Source: an uncultured Caulobacter sp.
Lineage (GTDB): Bacteria > Pseudomonadota > Alphaproteobacteria > Caulobacterales > Caulobacteraceae
Assembly: GCA_913776195.1 (NCBI GenBank)
Contig: CAJYMH010000006.1
Span: 186,001-250,000 of the forward strand
Direction: 5' to 3'
DNA length: 64,000 bases
Position 1 is the stretch's first letter. Every line of letters begins with the position of its first letter. The notes under the pieces are model-generated. The model made no database searches. It had not been told where the DNA came from and saw only the letters and a program-made list of their open reading frames with translations. Positions 46,206-55,177 of the stretch are shown piece by piece. Made by a program: the position numbers and the translations under genes.

Positions 46206-46613
46206 ATGAGACGGCTCGTGGTGTGTCTGGTTGGTCTGGCGCTGAGCGCGCCGTTTACGTCCGGGGCCTTGGCCGAGAACTGGCAGCCCGTCCCCGGGGA
46301 CCCGTCGTTCCGATACGACGCCGACTTCATGAAGGTGGACGAGCAAAGCGGCCTAGTGGTGCTGCGCTACGCGTCCGGCGGCAAGGCGGCGCCCTATGCC
46401 ACCTGGGCGGCGTCCAAGTCCCCGATCATGATGTTCGCCATCGACTGCGCGTCGGACGGGGTCATCGACCTGGGCCTCGACTACAAGGGCGACGGCAAGC
46501 TGCCCAAGAACTGGCGCGCGGGCCAGAAGGACACAGGCATCAGCGCCATTGTCGGCCCGGCCGGAAAGATGGCCTGCGAGAAGAAGGACAGCCTGCCGAA
46601 AGGCGCGATGTAG
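46206..46613 (+). CDS. Secreted protein of unknown function
   Basis: 135 residues from ATG 46206, six bases after GGGAGGAG. The ATG at 46191 lies inside the hairpin and is less likely. The signal peptide is MRRLVVCLVGLALSAPFTSGALA. The mature part, ENWQPVPGDPSFRYDADFMKVDEQSGLVVLRYASGGK, has a surface-lipoprotein-like beta pattern seen in small periplasmic proteins. Two Cys (FAIDCASDG and KMACEKKDS) could form a disulfide. No family recognised. The hairpin across its ribosome site suggests translational control. Confidence 0.75.
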   Translation: MRRLVVCLVGLALSAPFTSGALAENWQPVPGDPSFRYDADFMKVDEQSGLVVLRYASGGKAAPYATWAASKSPIMMFAIDCASDGVIDLGLDYKGDGKLPKNWRAGQKDTGISAIVGPAGKMACEKKDSLPKGAM

Positions 46614-46625
46614 GAAGCCTGTTTC

Positions 46626-46768
46626 TCCTCCCCTGTAGCGAAGCTTACGGGGGAGGGGGATCGGCGCGCTAGCGACGAGACGGAGGGGGCGTCCGCCTAG
46701 CTCCGAGCCCGGTCACGCCCCCTCCACCACTTCGTGCCCCCCCCTCCCCCGTTGCACGGGGGAGGGGT
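46626..46768. repeat. Extragenic palindromic element, variant form
   Basis: About 143 bp between the secreted protein gene and efp. Left arms CTCCCC/GGGGGAGGGGG and right arms CCCCTCCCCC/GGGGGAGGGG flank GGAGGGGGCGTCC and its partner CACGCCCCCTCC. The plan resembles the 3975 and 59586 elements, but the TGCTGAGTCAGCA core is absent. Confidence 0.6.
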
Positions 46769-46854
46769 GTTTGAGCGCGACCGCAGCCGGCCGCCTTGCT
46801 TTCAGGAGGCCTCACCGCTAGTTTCCGCGGCCAAATTTCCCGGACTCCACACAC

Positions 46855-47421
46855 ATGAAAATCAACGGCAACACCATCAAACCCGGCATGGTGATCCAGC
46901 ATGACGGCGGCCTGTGGGCCTGCGTCAAGGCTTCCCACGTGAAGCCGGGCAAGGGCGGCGCCTTCGCCCAGGTCGAGCTGAAGAACCTGATCGACGGCCG
47001 CAAGCTGAACGAACGCTTCCGTTCGGAAGACAAGGTCGAGCGCGTCACCCTGGAACAGAAGGATCACACCTTCCTGTACCGCGAAGGCGAGATGCTGGTG
47101 TTCATGGACGGCCAGTCCTACGAGCAGATCACCCTGCATGAGGACTTCGTCGGCGAAGACCGCGTGCCGTGGCTGCAAGACGGCATGACCGTCGTGGTCG
47201 AATTCCACGAAGAGCGCGCCATCGGCATCGAACTGCCGGAACACGTGGTCGTCACCATCGTCGAGGCGGAAGCCACGGTGAAGGGTCAGACCGCTTCGTC
47301 GTCCTATAAGCCGGCCAAGGCGGACAACGGCGTCCGCGTCATGATCCCGCCGTACATGGAAGCCGGCGAGCGCGTCCTGGTCTCGACCGAAACGGGCGAA
47401 TACGTCCGCCGCGCGGACTAA
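46855..47421 (+). CDS. efp: Translation elongation factor P
   Basis: 188 residues. The KOW-like first domain carries the modified-loop Lys33 in [18 protein letters not shown]. Two OB domains follow, ending [35 protein letters not shown] rescues ribosomes stalled at proline runs. The conserved Lys implies a lysylation-type modification by EpmA, although epmA is not in the window. suhB begins six bases after the stop. Confidence 0.98.
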   Translation: MKINGNTIKPGMVIQHDGGLWACVKASHVKPGKGGAFAQVELKNLIDGRKLNERFRSEDKVERVTLEQKDHTFLYREGEMLVFMDGQSYEQITLHEDFVGEDRVPWLQDGMTVVVEFHEERAIGIELPEHVVVTIVEAEATVKGQTASSSYKPAKADNGVRVMIPPYMEAGERVLVSTETGEYVRRAD

Positions 47422-47426
47422 TCGGC

Positions 47427-48224
47427 GTGGCTACACCTTCCGCCGTCGTCACCGTCATGATCGACGCGGCCCGCAAGGCCGCGCGAGGCCTCTCGCGAGA
47501 TTTCGGCGAGCTGGGCGAACTGCAGGTCTCGCGCAAGGGCACGGCCGACTTCGTGTCGGCCGCGGACCTGAAGGCCGAGCAGGTGATCTTCGAGGCCCTG
47601 ACCAAGGCCCGCCCCGGCTACACCTTCATCGGTGAAGAGCGCGGTACGATCGAGGGCACCGACAAGACCCACACCTGGATCGTCGATCCGCTGGACGGCA
47701 CCACCAACTTCCTGCACGCCATCCCGCACTTCGCGGTGAATATCGCGCTGGAACGCGAGGGCGAGGTCGTGGCCGGCGTCACCTACAACCCGATCAGCAA
47801 CGACCTGTTCTGGGCTGAAAAGGGCAAGGGCGCGTACCTGGGTATGGAGAAGCGCCTGCGCGTCGCCGCCCGCCGCACCCTGGAAGACTCCATCCTGGCC
47901 ACCGGCATCCCGTTCGCGGGCAAGACCGGCCACGCCACCTTCCTGAAGGAACTGCACCAGATGACCCAGCGGGTCGCCGGCGTGCGCCGCTTCGGTTCGG
48001 CGGCCCTGGACCTGGCCTGGGTCGCGGCCGGCCGTTACGACGGCTACTGGGAGCGCAACCTGAACAGCTGGGACGTCGCGGCCGGGATTCTCATGGTCCG
48101 TGAAGCCGGCGGCAAGGTCACCGACCTGTCCGGCGAGGAAACCAACGTGACCGGCGGCGCCTCGATCCTGGCGTCCAACCTCGACCTGCACCCGCTGGTG
48201 CTGGAGAAGCTGAAGGCCGCCTGA
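47427..48224 (+). CDS. suhB: Inositol-1-monophosphatase family protein SuhB
   Basis: 265 residues from GTG 47427. Metal-binding motifs of the Mg-dependent, lithium-sensitive phosphatase fold: FIGEERGTIEG, WIVDPLDGTTNFLHAIPHFAVNIAL and ERNLNSWDVAAGILMVREAGG. In E. coli SuhB also acts in ribosomal RNA antitermination with Nus factors. It closely follows efp, a linkage that is consistent with one translation-related operon. Substrate could be inositol, fructose-bisphosphate or NADP. Confidence 0.94.
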   Translation: MATPSAVVTVMIDAARKAARGLSRDFGELGELQVSRKGTADFVSAADLKAEQVIFEALTKARPGYTFIGEERGTIEGTDKTHTWIVDPLDGTTNFLHAIPHFAVNIALEREGEVVAGVTYNPISNDLFWAEKGKGAYLGMEKRLRVAARRTLEDSILATGIPFAGKTGHATFLKELHQMTQRVAGVRRFGSAALDLAWVAAGRYDGYWERNLNSWDVAAGILMVREAGGKVTDLSGEETNVTGGASILASNLDLHPLVLEKLKAA

Positions 48225-48240
48225 AGCCGACTGTGCAGCT

Positions 48241-48273
48241 GTCATGATCGCCGGCTAAGCTGGCGATCATGAC
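48241..48273 (+). promoter_or_regulatory. Inverted repeat spanning the start codon of the glycerophosphodiesterase gene
   Basis: GTCATGATCGCC-ggctaagct-GGCGATCATGAC is a perfect 12-bp inverted repeat with a 9-nt loop. The right arm includes the ATG at 48269, so the start codon would be paired in RNA. As DNA it could also be an operator. Confidence 0.6.
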
Positions 48274-49339
48274 GCTGACCCGCCGCGCGCTCGCCGCCTC
48301 CGCCCTCGCCCTGCCCTTCATCGCCGAGATGGCGCAGGCCGCTCCCAAGAAACCCATCGTGATCGCCCACCGGGGCGCCAGCGGCGAGCGGCCGGAGCAC
48401 ACCGAGCTGGCCTATCGTCTGGCCGTGGACCAGGGCGCCGACTTCATCGAGCCGGACCTGGTGGTCAGCAAGGACGGCCATCTGGTCGTTCGCCACGAGA
48501 ACGAGATCGGCGGCACCACCGACGTGGAGTCGCGGCCCGAATTCGCCTCCCGCAAGACCACCAAGCGCATCGACGGCCAGGAGATGACCGGCTGGTTCGC
48601 CGAGGACTTCACCCTGGCCGAGCTGAAGAGCCTGCGCGCCCGCGAGCGGCTGCCGCAGCTGCGGCCCGCCAGCGCCAAGTTCGACGGCCAGGCCCAGATC
48701 CTGACCTTCCAGGAAGTGGTCGCCCTGGCCCGCGCCGAAGGCGCCCGCGTGGGCCGCGTCATCGGGGTCTATCCCGAGATGAAGCACCCGACGTTCCTGG
48801 CGTCGATCGGCCTGCCGATCGAGGACCGGATGGCCGCGGCCCTGCGCGAGACCGGCCTGGACAGCCCCACCGCCCCGGTCTTCGTCCAGTGCTTCGAGGT
48901 GGCGCCGCTGAAGACCATACGCCGCCGGACCAACGCTCGGCTGGTTCAGCTGGTGTCGTCCGAGGGCGGCCCGGCGGACGCGCCGGCGACCACCTACGCT
49001 CAGATGCTGACGCCGGACGGCCTGAAGACCATCGCCAGCTACGCCAGCGGCCTGGGCCCAGAAAAGACCCTGGTCATCCCGCAGAACGAAGAGACCTTGC
49101 TTCCGGCCACCAGCCTGGTGAACGACGCCCATGCGGCGGGTCTGGTGGTGCATCCCTGGACCGTGCGGGCGGAGAACTACTTCCTGCCCAAGAGCCTGAA
49201 GAAGGGCATGGCGATCCGACCGGACTACCAACGCCTTCAGGGCGACGTGATCCCAGTGCTGAAGGCGCTGTACGCCGCAGGCGTCGACGGCGTGTTCAGC
49301 GACTTCCCCGGCCTGGCGGTTCAGGCGCGGGACCAGTAG
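48269..49339 (+). CDS. glpQ: Secreted glycerophosphodiester phosphodiesterase (GlpQ type)
   Basis: 356 residues. The signal MTLTRRALAASALALPFIAEMAQA has a twin Arg but a short n-region, so Sec or Tat export is possible. The GDPD signature is VIAHRGASGERPEHTELAYRLAVDQGADFIEPDLVVSKDGHLVVRHENEI, with the catalytic His and metal-binding Glu and Asp. Later motifs include EMKHPTF and HPWTVRAEN. It releases glycerol-3-phosphate from glycerophosphodiesters in the periplasm. No ribosome site is obvious and a hairpin covers the start. Confidence 0.93.
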   Translation: MTLTRRALAASALALPFIAEMAQAAPKKPIVIAHRGASGERPEHTELAYRLAVDQGADFIEPDLVVSKDGHLVVRHENEIGGTTDVESRPEFASRKTTKRIDGQEMTGWFAEDFTLAELKSLRARERLPQLRPASAKFDGQAQILTFQEVVALARAEGARVGRVIGVYPEMKHPTFLASIGLPIEDRMAAALRETGLDSPTAPVFVQCFEVAPLKTIRRRTNARLVQLVSSEGGPADAPATTYAQMLTPDGLKTIASYASGLGPEKTLVIPQNEETLLPATSLVNDAHAAGLVVHPWTVRAENYFLPKSLKKGMAIRPDYQRLQGDVIPVLKALYAAGVDGVFSDFPGLAVQARDQ

Positions 49340-49391
49340 ACGGCGGAGGCGCGAACCAGCCACTCTCGTTCCGCCGAATCGGGGGACCAAA

Positions 49392-50066
49392 GTGGCCAAG
49401 GCAGCTTCCAAGAGTTTGACGCCGCAACTGAAGTCGCTGCTGTGGCGGCGCTTCGGCGATCCCGCCCACCCGGCCGAGTGGGACGGCCGGGTCTATGGCG
49501 GCGGCAAGATCAGCCAGCGCTTCTGGGAATACTTTCAGACGGTCGAATTGCTGGACCTGAAGCCCGGCGACCGGGTGCTGGACATCGGCGGCGGCTCGCC
49601 CGCGACCGGGCTGAGCTTCTTCCCGCGCCTGCTGGCCGCCACGGGGATCGAGGTCCACGTCCTCGACACCAACTTCGGGACCAAGAGCGACATCCCCGAC
49701 AATGTGAAGCTGATCGAGGGGCTGGCCGACACCGAGACCCTGGGCCAGGTGCTGCGCGAGGTGAAGCCGTCGCACATCTCCTGCGTCTCGGTGCTGGAGC
49801 ATGCGACCCACGAGCAGCAGGTGGGCATCTTCCAGGGGGTCGAGGACGCCTTCGAGGGCGAGGCGTTCGTCACCACCTTCGAGTTCCACGAGACACAGGC
49901 GTTCTTCGAGCAGTGCCCGACCACCGAGACCTTGTCGCGGGCTGTCTCGGTGCTGAAGCGCTATTATCTGAGCGACATCGAGCGCTCGCCCCTGCATTGC
50001 ACCAACGCCGTCGTTCAGAACGTGCGGCTCTGGTATCCGATGGCGGTCCGCTTCCTGAAGGCCTAG
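49392..50066 (+). CDS. Class I SAM-dependent methyltransferase-like protein
   Basis: 224 residues from GTG 49392, with GGGGGA six bases upstream. The SAM-binding glycine loop is GDRVLDIGGGSPATGLSFF near residue 58, followed by the acidic end of strand 2, VHVLDTNFG. The sequence CVSVLEHATHEQQVGIFQGVEDAFEGE occupies the usual motif IV/post-motif region. Substrate unknown. It follows the phosphodiesterase gene by 52 bp and is convergent with the ABC exporter gene, overlapping its stop by four bases. Confidence 0.75.
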   Translation: MAKAASKSLTPQLKSLLWRRFGDPAHPAEWDGRVYGGGKISQRFWEYFQTVELLDLKPGDRVLDIGGGSPATGLSFFPRLLAATGIEVHVLDTNFGTKSDIPDNVKLIEGLADTETLGQVLREVKPSHISCVSVLEHATHEQQVGIFQGVEDAFEGEAFVTTFEFHETQAFFEQCPTTETLSRAVSVLKRYYLSDIERSPLHCTNAVVQNVRLWYPMAVRFLKA

Positions 50067-51916
50067 GCTGCCTCGCCGCCGAATTGCAGCTTGGCCAGGC
50101 GGGCGTAGAGGCCGCCGCGGGCGGACAGTTCGGCATGGGAGCCCTGCTCGACCACGCGGCCCTCGTCCATGACCACGATGCGGTCGGCCGCCAGGACGGT
50201 GGCCAGGCGATGAGCGATGACCAGGGTGGTGCGGTCCTTCATGGCCGCGGTCAGGGCGTGCTGCACCAGGCGCTCGTTCTCGGCGTCCAAGGCGCTGGTG
50301 GCCTCGTCCAGCAGCAGGATCGGGGCTTGGCGGACCAGGGCGCGGGCGATGGCCAGACGCTGGCGCTGGCCGCCGGACAGGGTCTTGGCGCGTTCGCCCA
50401 CGGGGCTGTTGAAGCCCTCGGGCAGGTTGGCGATGAAGCCCGCGGCCTGGGCGGCCTCGGCGGCGGCGGTCGCCTCGGCGACGGTGGCGCCCTCGCGGCC
50501 GAACTGGATGTTGTCCATGGCCGAGCCGGAGAACAGGGGGCTTTCCTGGGAGACCAGGGCCATGCGGGCGCGCACCTCGGCGGGATCGGCGTCGCGCAGG
50601 TCCACCCCGTCCATGCGGATCGCGCCGGACTGCGGGTCGTAAAAGCGCAGCAGCAGGCGCAGGACCGTGCTCTTGCCCGCGCCCGAGGGACCGACCAGGG
50701 CGACCGTCTCGCCCGGGCGCACGTCGAGGTCGAAGCCGTTGAGAGCCGGCAGGTCGGGGCGGCCCGGATAGGCGAAGGTGACGCCGCTGAAGGCTATCTC
50801 ACCGCGAGCCGGGTTGGGCATGGGGACAGGCCGTTCCGGCGCGGCCACGTTGGGCTTGGCGGCCAGGAGTTCGCCGATGCGCTCCATGGCGCCGGAGGCC
50901 TTCTGCACCTCGCCCCAGACCTCGCCGATGGCGCCGACGGAACCGGCGGCCATGACCGACAGGAAGGCGAACTGCATCAGCGCGCCCCAGGTCATCTCGC
51001 CCCGCAGGCCGGCGTTCACGCCCAGCCAGAAGACGACGACGATGCCGCCGAAGACCAGGCCGATGACCATGGCCGTCATAGTGGCGCGGGCGGTCATCCG
51101 GGTCAGGGACATGCGGAAGGTGTCCTCCACCGCCTGGCCGAAGCGCGCGCCGGCGCTTTTCTCACGGCCGAAGGCCTGCACCGTCTCAAGCGCGTCCAAG
51201 GTCTCGCCGGCATAGCCCACGGCGGAAGCGAAGCGGTCCTGGGTGGAGGTCGTCAGCTTGCGCACCCGGCGGCCAAAAAGGAACAGCGGCGCCAGGACGA
51301 AGGGGAACAGCAGCAGCACCAGGCCCGTCAGGCGCGGGCTGACCACCATCAGCATGGTCAGGGCCCCGATCAGCATCAGGGTGTTGCGCAGAGCCACGGA
51401 CACCGAGGTAGTGATCATGTTCTCGACGATCTGAATGTCGGTGGTCACCCGAGACAGAACCTCGCCCGTGCGGGTCTTCAGGAAGAATCCGGGATCCAGG
51501 GTCAGGACGTGGGAATAGAGGGCCGCGCGCAGGTCGGCGATGATCCGCTCCCCCGTCTTGGTGACGAAGAAGAATCGCAGGGCCGTGGCCGCCGCCAGGA
51601 TCAGGGCGTTGGCGCCGATCAGGGCGAACCAGGGATTGATGCTGGCCGCCGTGGGCTGACCGTTGGTCAGGTGCTCGACCAGCAGGCGCAGAGTGACGGA
51701 CAGCCCGAGGGTCGCGGCCGTTGAGCACAGAAGGAAGATCAGGGCGAGGCCCGCGTCTGCCTTGTGAGCGGCCAGGAAGGGCAGTAGACGGCCCAGGGCG
51801 CGGACGTTGCGGCTCTTGGCGCGACGCGCCGCGGCGGCCTGCAGATTCTGGGCGACTTCGGCTCCGGCGCCGGGGCGAGCCCCCGCATCCGTGTCCGTTC
51901 CGTTCGCCTCACTCAT
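50063..51916 (-). CDS. ABC exporter, fused permease and ATPase (MsbA-like)
   Basis: 617 residues from ATG 51916, with AGAGG seven bases upstream. The membrane domain of six helices occupies about 40-350. The ATPase domain has GPSGAGKST (Walker A), LSGGQRQR (signature), [11 protein letters not shown] (Walker B) and the H-loop AHRLATV. A charged N-terminal tail [18 protein letters not shown] precedes the first helix. The half-transporter type would act as a homodimer on lipids or drugs. Gene context gives no clue to the substrate. Confidence 0.93.
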   Translation of the reverse strand: MSEANGTDTDAGARPGAGAEVAQNLQAAAARRAKSRNVRALGRLLPFLAAHKADAGLALIFLLCSTAATLGLSVTLRLLVEHLTNGQPTAASINPWFALIGANALILAAATALRFFFVTKTGERIIADLRAALYSHVLTLDPGFFLKTRTGEVLSRVTTDIQIVENMITTSVSVALRNTLMLIGALTMLMVVSPRLTGLVLLLFPFVLAPLFLFGRRVRKLTTSTQDRFASAVGYAGETLDALETVQAFGREKSAGARFGQAVEDTFRMSLTRMTARATMTAMVIGLVFGGIVVVFWLGVNAGLRGEMTWGALMQFAFLSVMAAGSVGAIGEVWGEVQKASGAMERIGELLAAKPNVAAPERPVPMPNPARGEIAFSGVTFAYPGRPDLPALNGFDLDVRPGETVALVGPSGAGKSTVLRLLLRFYDPQSGAIRMDGVDLRDADPAEVRARMALVSQESPLFSGSAMDNIQFGREGATVAEATAAAEAAQAAGFIANLPEGFNSPVGERAKTLSGGQRQRLAIARALVRQAPILLLDEATSALDAENERLVQHALTAAMKDRTTLVIAHRLATVLAADRIVVMDEGRVVEQGSHAELSARGGLYARLAKLQFGGEAA

Positions 51917-52031
51917 GACCAACCTCTTGCCAATACGCCGGGCCTTCTGTATAGCCGCGCGTCTTCGCGGTCAGCCTCTCGGGGCCGACACGACACAAAT
52001 TTTCACGCCGCTTAGTCGGTTGGATCGCCCG

Positions 52032-52259
52032 ATGAAACAAGACACGCACCCCGACTATCACTTCATCAACGTCGTCATGACGGATGGCACGTCCTACAAG
52101 ACCCGTTCGACTTACGGGAAAGAGGGCGCGACCCTGAACCTCGACATCGACCCGAAGACCCATCCGGCGTGGACCGGCGGCAACGCCCATCTGCTGGACC
52201 GCGGCGGCCGCGTTTCGCGCTTCAACGCGAAGTTCGCCGGCTTCACGACCAAGAAATAA
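52032..52259 (+). CDS. rpmE: 50S ribosomal protein L31
   Basis: 75 residues from ATG 52032; the track shows it only within a longer frame from 51807. [50 protein letters not shown] is the L31 pattern. It has no cysteines, so this is a zinc-free form, as usual in alphaproteobacteria. No strong ribosome site is seen. It is divergent from the ABC exporter gene and ends in a very strong terminator. Confidence 0.95.
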   Translation: MKQDTHPDYHFINVVMTDGTSYKTRSTYGKEGATLNLDIDPKTHPAWTGGNAHLLDRGGRVSRFNAKFAGFTTKK

Positions 52260-52296
52260 AACCGATAAGGGCGCGCGAGCGTCCTTGGGGCTGGAA

Positions 52297-52330
52297 AGCC
52301 GGCGCGCTGGGAAAGCGCGCCGGCTTTTTC
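52297..52330 (+). terminator. Terminator of rpmE
   Basis: AGCCGGCGCGCT pairs perfectly with AGCGCGCCGGCT over a 5-nt loop, followed by TTTTC. Confidence 0.95.
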
Positions 52331-52355
52331 GTGTTTGGGGTTCAGCCAAAGAAGG

Positions 52356-52387
52356 CCGCTCATCCCCGCGAAGGCGGGGATGAGCGG
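52356..52387. repeat. Short REP-like palindrome
   Basis: CCGCTCATCCCCGC-gaag-GCGGGGATGAGCGG, a perfect 14-bp stem between the rpmE terminator and rcdA. Half of it, with the same loop in reverse, occurs at 30697-30720. Confidence 0.75.
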
Positions 52388-52394
52388 ATGAAAC

Positions 52395-52922
52395 TCAGGA
52401 CGCCTTGCCGAAGACGTCCTGCAGGCGGGTGAACTGCGATAGGACGGGGTTGGGGGCTTCGACGGCGGCTTCGCCGTCCACGTACATGCGCTGGTCCAGG
52501 TGGCGGACGCGCTCGTAGAGACGCTCGGAGCGGCCGACCAGTTCGATGAGGCTGGAGGGCAGGCCCTCGTGCTCGGGAATTTCGGCGGTCTGGTTCACGG
52601 CCTCGTCGCCGACGCGGTAGCGCGGTTCGCAGGCGGCGGACGGCTCCATGTCGCCTTCGCGCACGGCGCGCTGCACCAGCAGCCAGGAGGCGACCTGCAT
52701 CAAACGCGTGGTCAAGCGCATGCTTTCGGCCGCGTAGGCCAGGGCCGCGTTACGCGACAGCATGCGGGAGTCCTGGCGACCGACGCCGTCGAGATAGGCG
52801 GCGCAGACCTCGACCAGCTCCATGCCTTCCTCGAAGGTCTTGTCGAACAGCTCGGAGCGGGCGAAATCCTCGATCACGCCAGCCCTCCAGACCGTCGACG
52901 CCGCCGTGGGCGCATCACTCAT
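52395..52922 (-). CDS. rcdA: DUF1465 protein RcdA, ClpXP adaptor for CtrA degradation
   Basis: 175 residues from ATG 52922; ATGs at 52931 and 52940 are alternatives. DUF1465 features are FARSELFDKTFEEGMELVEVCAAYLDGVGRQDSRMLSRNAALAYAAESMRLTTRLMQVASWLLVQRAV and the later IPEHEGLPSSLIELVGRSERLYERVRHLDQRMY. RcdA binds CpdR-primed ClpX and delivers CtrA to the protease at the swarmer-to-stalked transition. It has a disordered C-terminus (EAPNPVLSQFTRLQDVFGKAS). Assignment is by family and lineage. Confidence 0.88.
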   Translation of the reverse strand: MSDAPTAASTVWRAGVIEDFARSELFDKTFEEGMELVEVCAAYLDGVGRQDSRMLSRNAALAYAAESMRLTTRLMQVASWLLVQRAVREGDMEPSAACEPRYRVGDEAVNQTAEIPEHEGLPSSLIELVGRSERLYERVRHLDQRMYVDGEAAVEAPNPVLSQFTRLQDVFGKAS

Positions 52923-53011
52923 TGGAATCATAGCCCTCAACCAGGTCGCGGCACACTAATGGCCGCATCGGACCCATGGGTGCAACGCCCGTGCCAGAAC
53001 TATCCAGAGGT

Positions 53012-53221
53012 TCAATCGTCGCGGAGGCCGCCGAACAGTGCGTCGGCGGCGGCGCGGCCGGCCTGTTTCTTTTCGAGATGCAGGCGCGTTCGCACGATTT
53101 CCGTCTCCAGGGTGGCGATGCGGTCCTGAAGGTCCGCGACCCCCAGCAGCTCCAGATCCTCCCTCATGGCCTCGTTCAGGGCGTCTCCGCGTGCGCGACG
53201 GGGTTCGACCGGCTCATCCAT
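53012..53221 (-). CDS. DUF1192 family small coiled-coil protein
   Basis: 69 residues: MDEPVEPRRARGDALNEAMREDLELLGVADLQDRIATLETEIVRTRLHLEKKQAGRAAADALFG. The segment DLxxxgvadLqdRIatLetEIvRtr is the DUF1192 hallmark, a short coiled coil common in alphaproteobacteria with unknown role. It is 89 bp from rcdA and divergent from the quinone oxidoreductase gene. Confidence 0.85.
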   Translation of the reverse strand: MDEPVEPRRARGDALNEAMREDLELLGVADLQDRIATLETEIVRTRLHLEKKQAGRAAADALFGGLRDD

Positions 53222-53291
53222 GGCTCGCCTCCGCTTGTGGGGGCGCTATGAGAGCCCTAGCTAGGACCGAACGCAAGCTTTGGAGGGCGCT

Positions 53292-54269
53292 GTGAGCAAC
53301 GAGACCATGACCGCGATCGCGGTGGAGAACGGCTCCGGCCCGGCGGAAGCGCTGAAGCCGGTCTCCCTGCCCCGTCCCGTTCCCAAGGCGGGCGAAATCC
53401 TGATCCGGGTCACCGCCGCCGGGGTGAACCGTCCCGATCTGCTACAGCGGCTGGGCGCCTATCCGCCGCCGCCGGGGGCGCCGGACACCCTGGGCCTGGA
53501 GGTCGCAGGCGAGGTGGTGGTCGGGGCCGGGCGCTGGAAGGTCGGGGACAAGGTCTGCGCCCTGCTGGGCGGGGGCGGTTATGCGGAATACGCGGTCGTG
53601 GACGCGCGCCACGCCCTGCCGATCCCCGACGGCCTGAGCCTGGTCGAGGCGGCGGCCCTGCCCGAGACCGTGTTCACCGTCTTCGCCAATGTGTTTGAGC
53701 ATGGAGCGCTGAAGGCCGGCGAGACGCTGCTGGTCCACGGCGCGACGTCGGGCATCGGGACGACGGCGATCCAGATGGCCAAGGCGGCCGGCGCCAGGGT
53801 GATCGCCACGGCTCGCGGCGCCGACAAGGCGGCGGAGGCCAAGGCCCTGGGCGCCGACATCGCCGTGGACGCCAAGACCGAGGACTTCGCCGAGGTCGCC
53901 AAGGCGGCCGGCGGGGTCGATGTGGTGCTGGACATGGTCGGCGCCAGCTATTTCGACCAGAACCTGGACGCCCTGAAGACCGGCGGGCGGATCGTCTACA
54001 TCGCCAGCCTGGGCGGCGGGACGCTGAACGTTCCGGTCTTCGGCCTGATGCGAAAGCGCGCGGTGCTGACCGGTTCGACCCTTCGCCCACGCGACGCCGA
54101 CGAGAAGGCGCGGCTGACCGCCGAGATCGAGCGCATCGTCTGGCCGTGGGTGGAGCGCGGCCTGCTGAAGCCGCGCATCGACGCCACGTTTGCATTGACC
54201 GAGGCGGCCAAGGCGCACGCGCATCTGGAAGCGGGAAGCCATGTGGGGAAGGTCGTGCTGACGACCTGA
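53292..54269 (+). CDS. NAD(P)H-quinone oxidoreductase (zinc-free MDR/QOR family)
   Basis: 325 residues from GTG 53292, with GGAGGG six bases upstream; the track's start at 53280 would remove that site. MTAIAVENGSGPAEALKPVSLPRP resembles the QOR N-terminus. The GroES-like fold has AGVNRPDLLQRLGAYPPPPGAPDTLGLEVAGEV. The nucleotide-binding site is LLVHGATSGIGTTAIQMAKAAGARVIATA. No structural zinc Cys cluster is present. It reduces quinones or related enones in the cytosol. It is a member of the medium-chain dehydrogenases. Confidence 0.92.
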   Translation: MSNETMTAIAVENGSGPAEALKPVSLPRPVPKAGEILIRVTAAGVNRPDLLQRLGAYPPPPGAPDTLGLEVAGEVVVGAGRWKVGDKVCALLGGGGYAEYAVVDARHALPIPDGLSLVEAAALPETVFTVFANVFEHGALKAGETLLVHGATSGIGTTAIQMAKAAGARVIATARGADKAAEAKALGADIAVDAKTEDFAEVAKAAGGVDVVLDMVGASYFDQNLDALKTGGRIVYIASLGGGTLNVPVFGLMRKRAVLTGSTLRPRDADEKARLTAEIERIVWPWVERGLLKPRIDATFALTEAAKAHAHLEAGSHVGKVVLTT

Positions 54270-54362
54270 CGTTTCAGAGGCCAAGGCGTTGAAAAACCTG
54301 ACCGAGCCTGCCTGAACCCTTTGCTTCGTCATGGAAGCCCAGTATATGTGTGATCCAATACC

Positions 54363-54384
54363 CGCCCGGCCGAAAGGCCGGGCG
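54363..54384 (+). promoter_or_regulatory. GNRA-capped hairpin in the trcR leader
   Basis: CGCCCGGCC-GAAA-GGCCGGGCG, a perfect 9-bp stem with a GAAA tetraloop, ends 21 bp before the trcR ATG and 12 bp before its GGAGG. It lacks a T run. It may be a stabilising or regulatory 5' element. Confidence 0.5.
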
Positions 54385-54405
54385 CCGTCATTTCTGGAGG
54401 GTCTC

Positions 54406-55119
54406 ATGGCCGACCAAATCCTGATGCCGAAGGCGACCGCCGTCTGGCTCGTGGACAACACTTCCCTGACCTTCGAGCAGATCGCCGACTTCTGCGGCCT
54501 GCACCCGCTGGAAGTCCGGGGCATAGCCGACGGTGAAGTGGCGCGCGACATCCGCGGCGCCGACCCGATCGCCAACGGCCAGCTGTCGCGCGAAGAGCTC
54601 GACAAGGCCCAAGCCAGCGACAAGTACCGCATGAAGGCCCTGGTCAGCCGTCACGCCGAGCTGCTGAAGCCGACGAAGAAGGCCCCGCGCTACACCCCGG
54701 TGTCGCGTCGTCAGGACCGCCCGGACGCGATCGCCTGGTTCATCCGCAACCACCCGGAAGTGACCGACGCCCAGATCGCCAAGATCCTCGGCACCACCAA
54801 GGCCACCATCGAGCAGGTGCGTAACCGCAGCCACTGGAACGCGGCCAACATCAAGCCGGTCGATCCCGTGACCCTGGGCCTGGTCGGCCAGCTGGAGCTG
54901 GACGCCCTGGTCAAGAAGGCGGCCGAGAAGAAGGCCAAGGACGACGCCAAGCGCGGCATCACTGATCCCGACGGCGCGACCCTGCGCCCGGCCGGCGAGG
55001 TCGAGGCGGCTCCCGAGCCGGAAGTCGAAGAAGAAGATTACCGCCGTCGCGGCGCCGGCCTGTCGGCCGAGGACGTGTTCGGCAAGTCGGCTCCGGTCGT
55101 CGACGAAGACGAAGACTGA
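54406..55119 (+). CDS. trcR: DUF1013 cell-cycle transcription regulator TrcR
   Basis: 237 residues from ATG 54406, with GGAGG five bases before; the track's 262-aa start includes leader sequence. DUF1013 features: MPKATAVWLVDNTSLTFEQIADFCGLHPLEVRGIADGEVARDIRGADPIANGQLSREEL and RPDAIAWFIRNHPEVTDAQIAKILGTTKATIEQVRNRSHWNAANIKPVDPVTLGLVGQ. The second stretch has an HTH character. In Caulobacter this family (TrcR) tracks with RNA polymerase and controls cell-cycle genes. The acidic C-terminus (EVEAAPEPEVEEEDY, VVDEDED) is unstructured. Confidence 0.92.
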   Translation: MADQILMPKATAVWLVDNTSLTFEQIADFCGLHPLEVRGIADGEVARDIRGADPIANGQLSREELDKAQASDKYRMKALVSRHAELLKPTKKAPRYTPVSRRQDRPDAIAWFIRNHPEVTDAQIAKILGTTKATIEQVRNRSHWNAANIKPVDPVTLGLVGQLELDALVKKAAEKKAKDDAKRGITDPDGATLRPAGEVEAAPEPEVEEEDYRRRGAGLSAEDVFGKSAPVVDEDED

Positions 55120-55132
55120 GTCCCCAAATGAA

Positions 55133-55165
55133 CTTCGGCCCCGCCTTCGAGAGGCGGGGCCGAAG
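55133..55165. terminator. Terminator hairpin between trcR and the convergent DUF465 gene
   Basis: CTTCGGCCCCGCCT pairs perfectly with AGGCGGGGCCGAAG, a 14-bp stem with a 5-nt loop. It lies 13 bp after the trcR stop and 13 bp beyond the stop of the minus-strand gene, so it probably ends both. Confidence 0.8.
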
Positions 55166-55177
55166 CGACGATTTCCG

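Noticed and set aside
49442-51724. 760-aa ORF overlapping the methyltransferase and antisense to the ABC exporter gene
   Set aside because: Gly/Gln/Ala-rich low-complexity translation typical of GC-rich shadow frames; both real genes are well supported.
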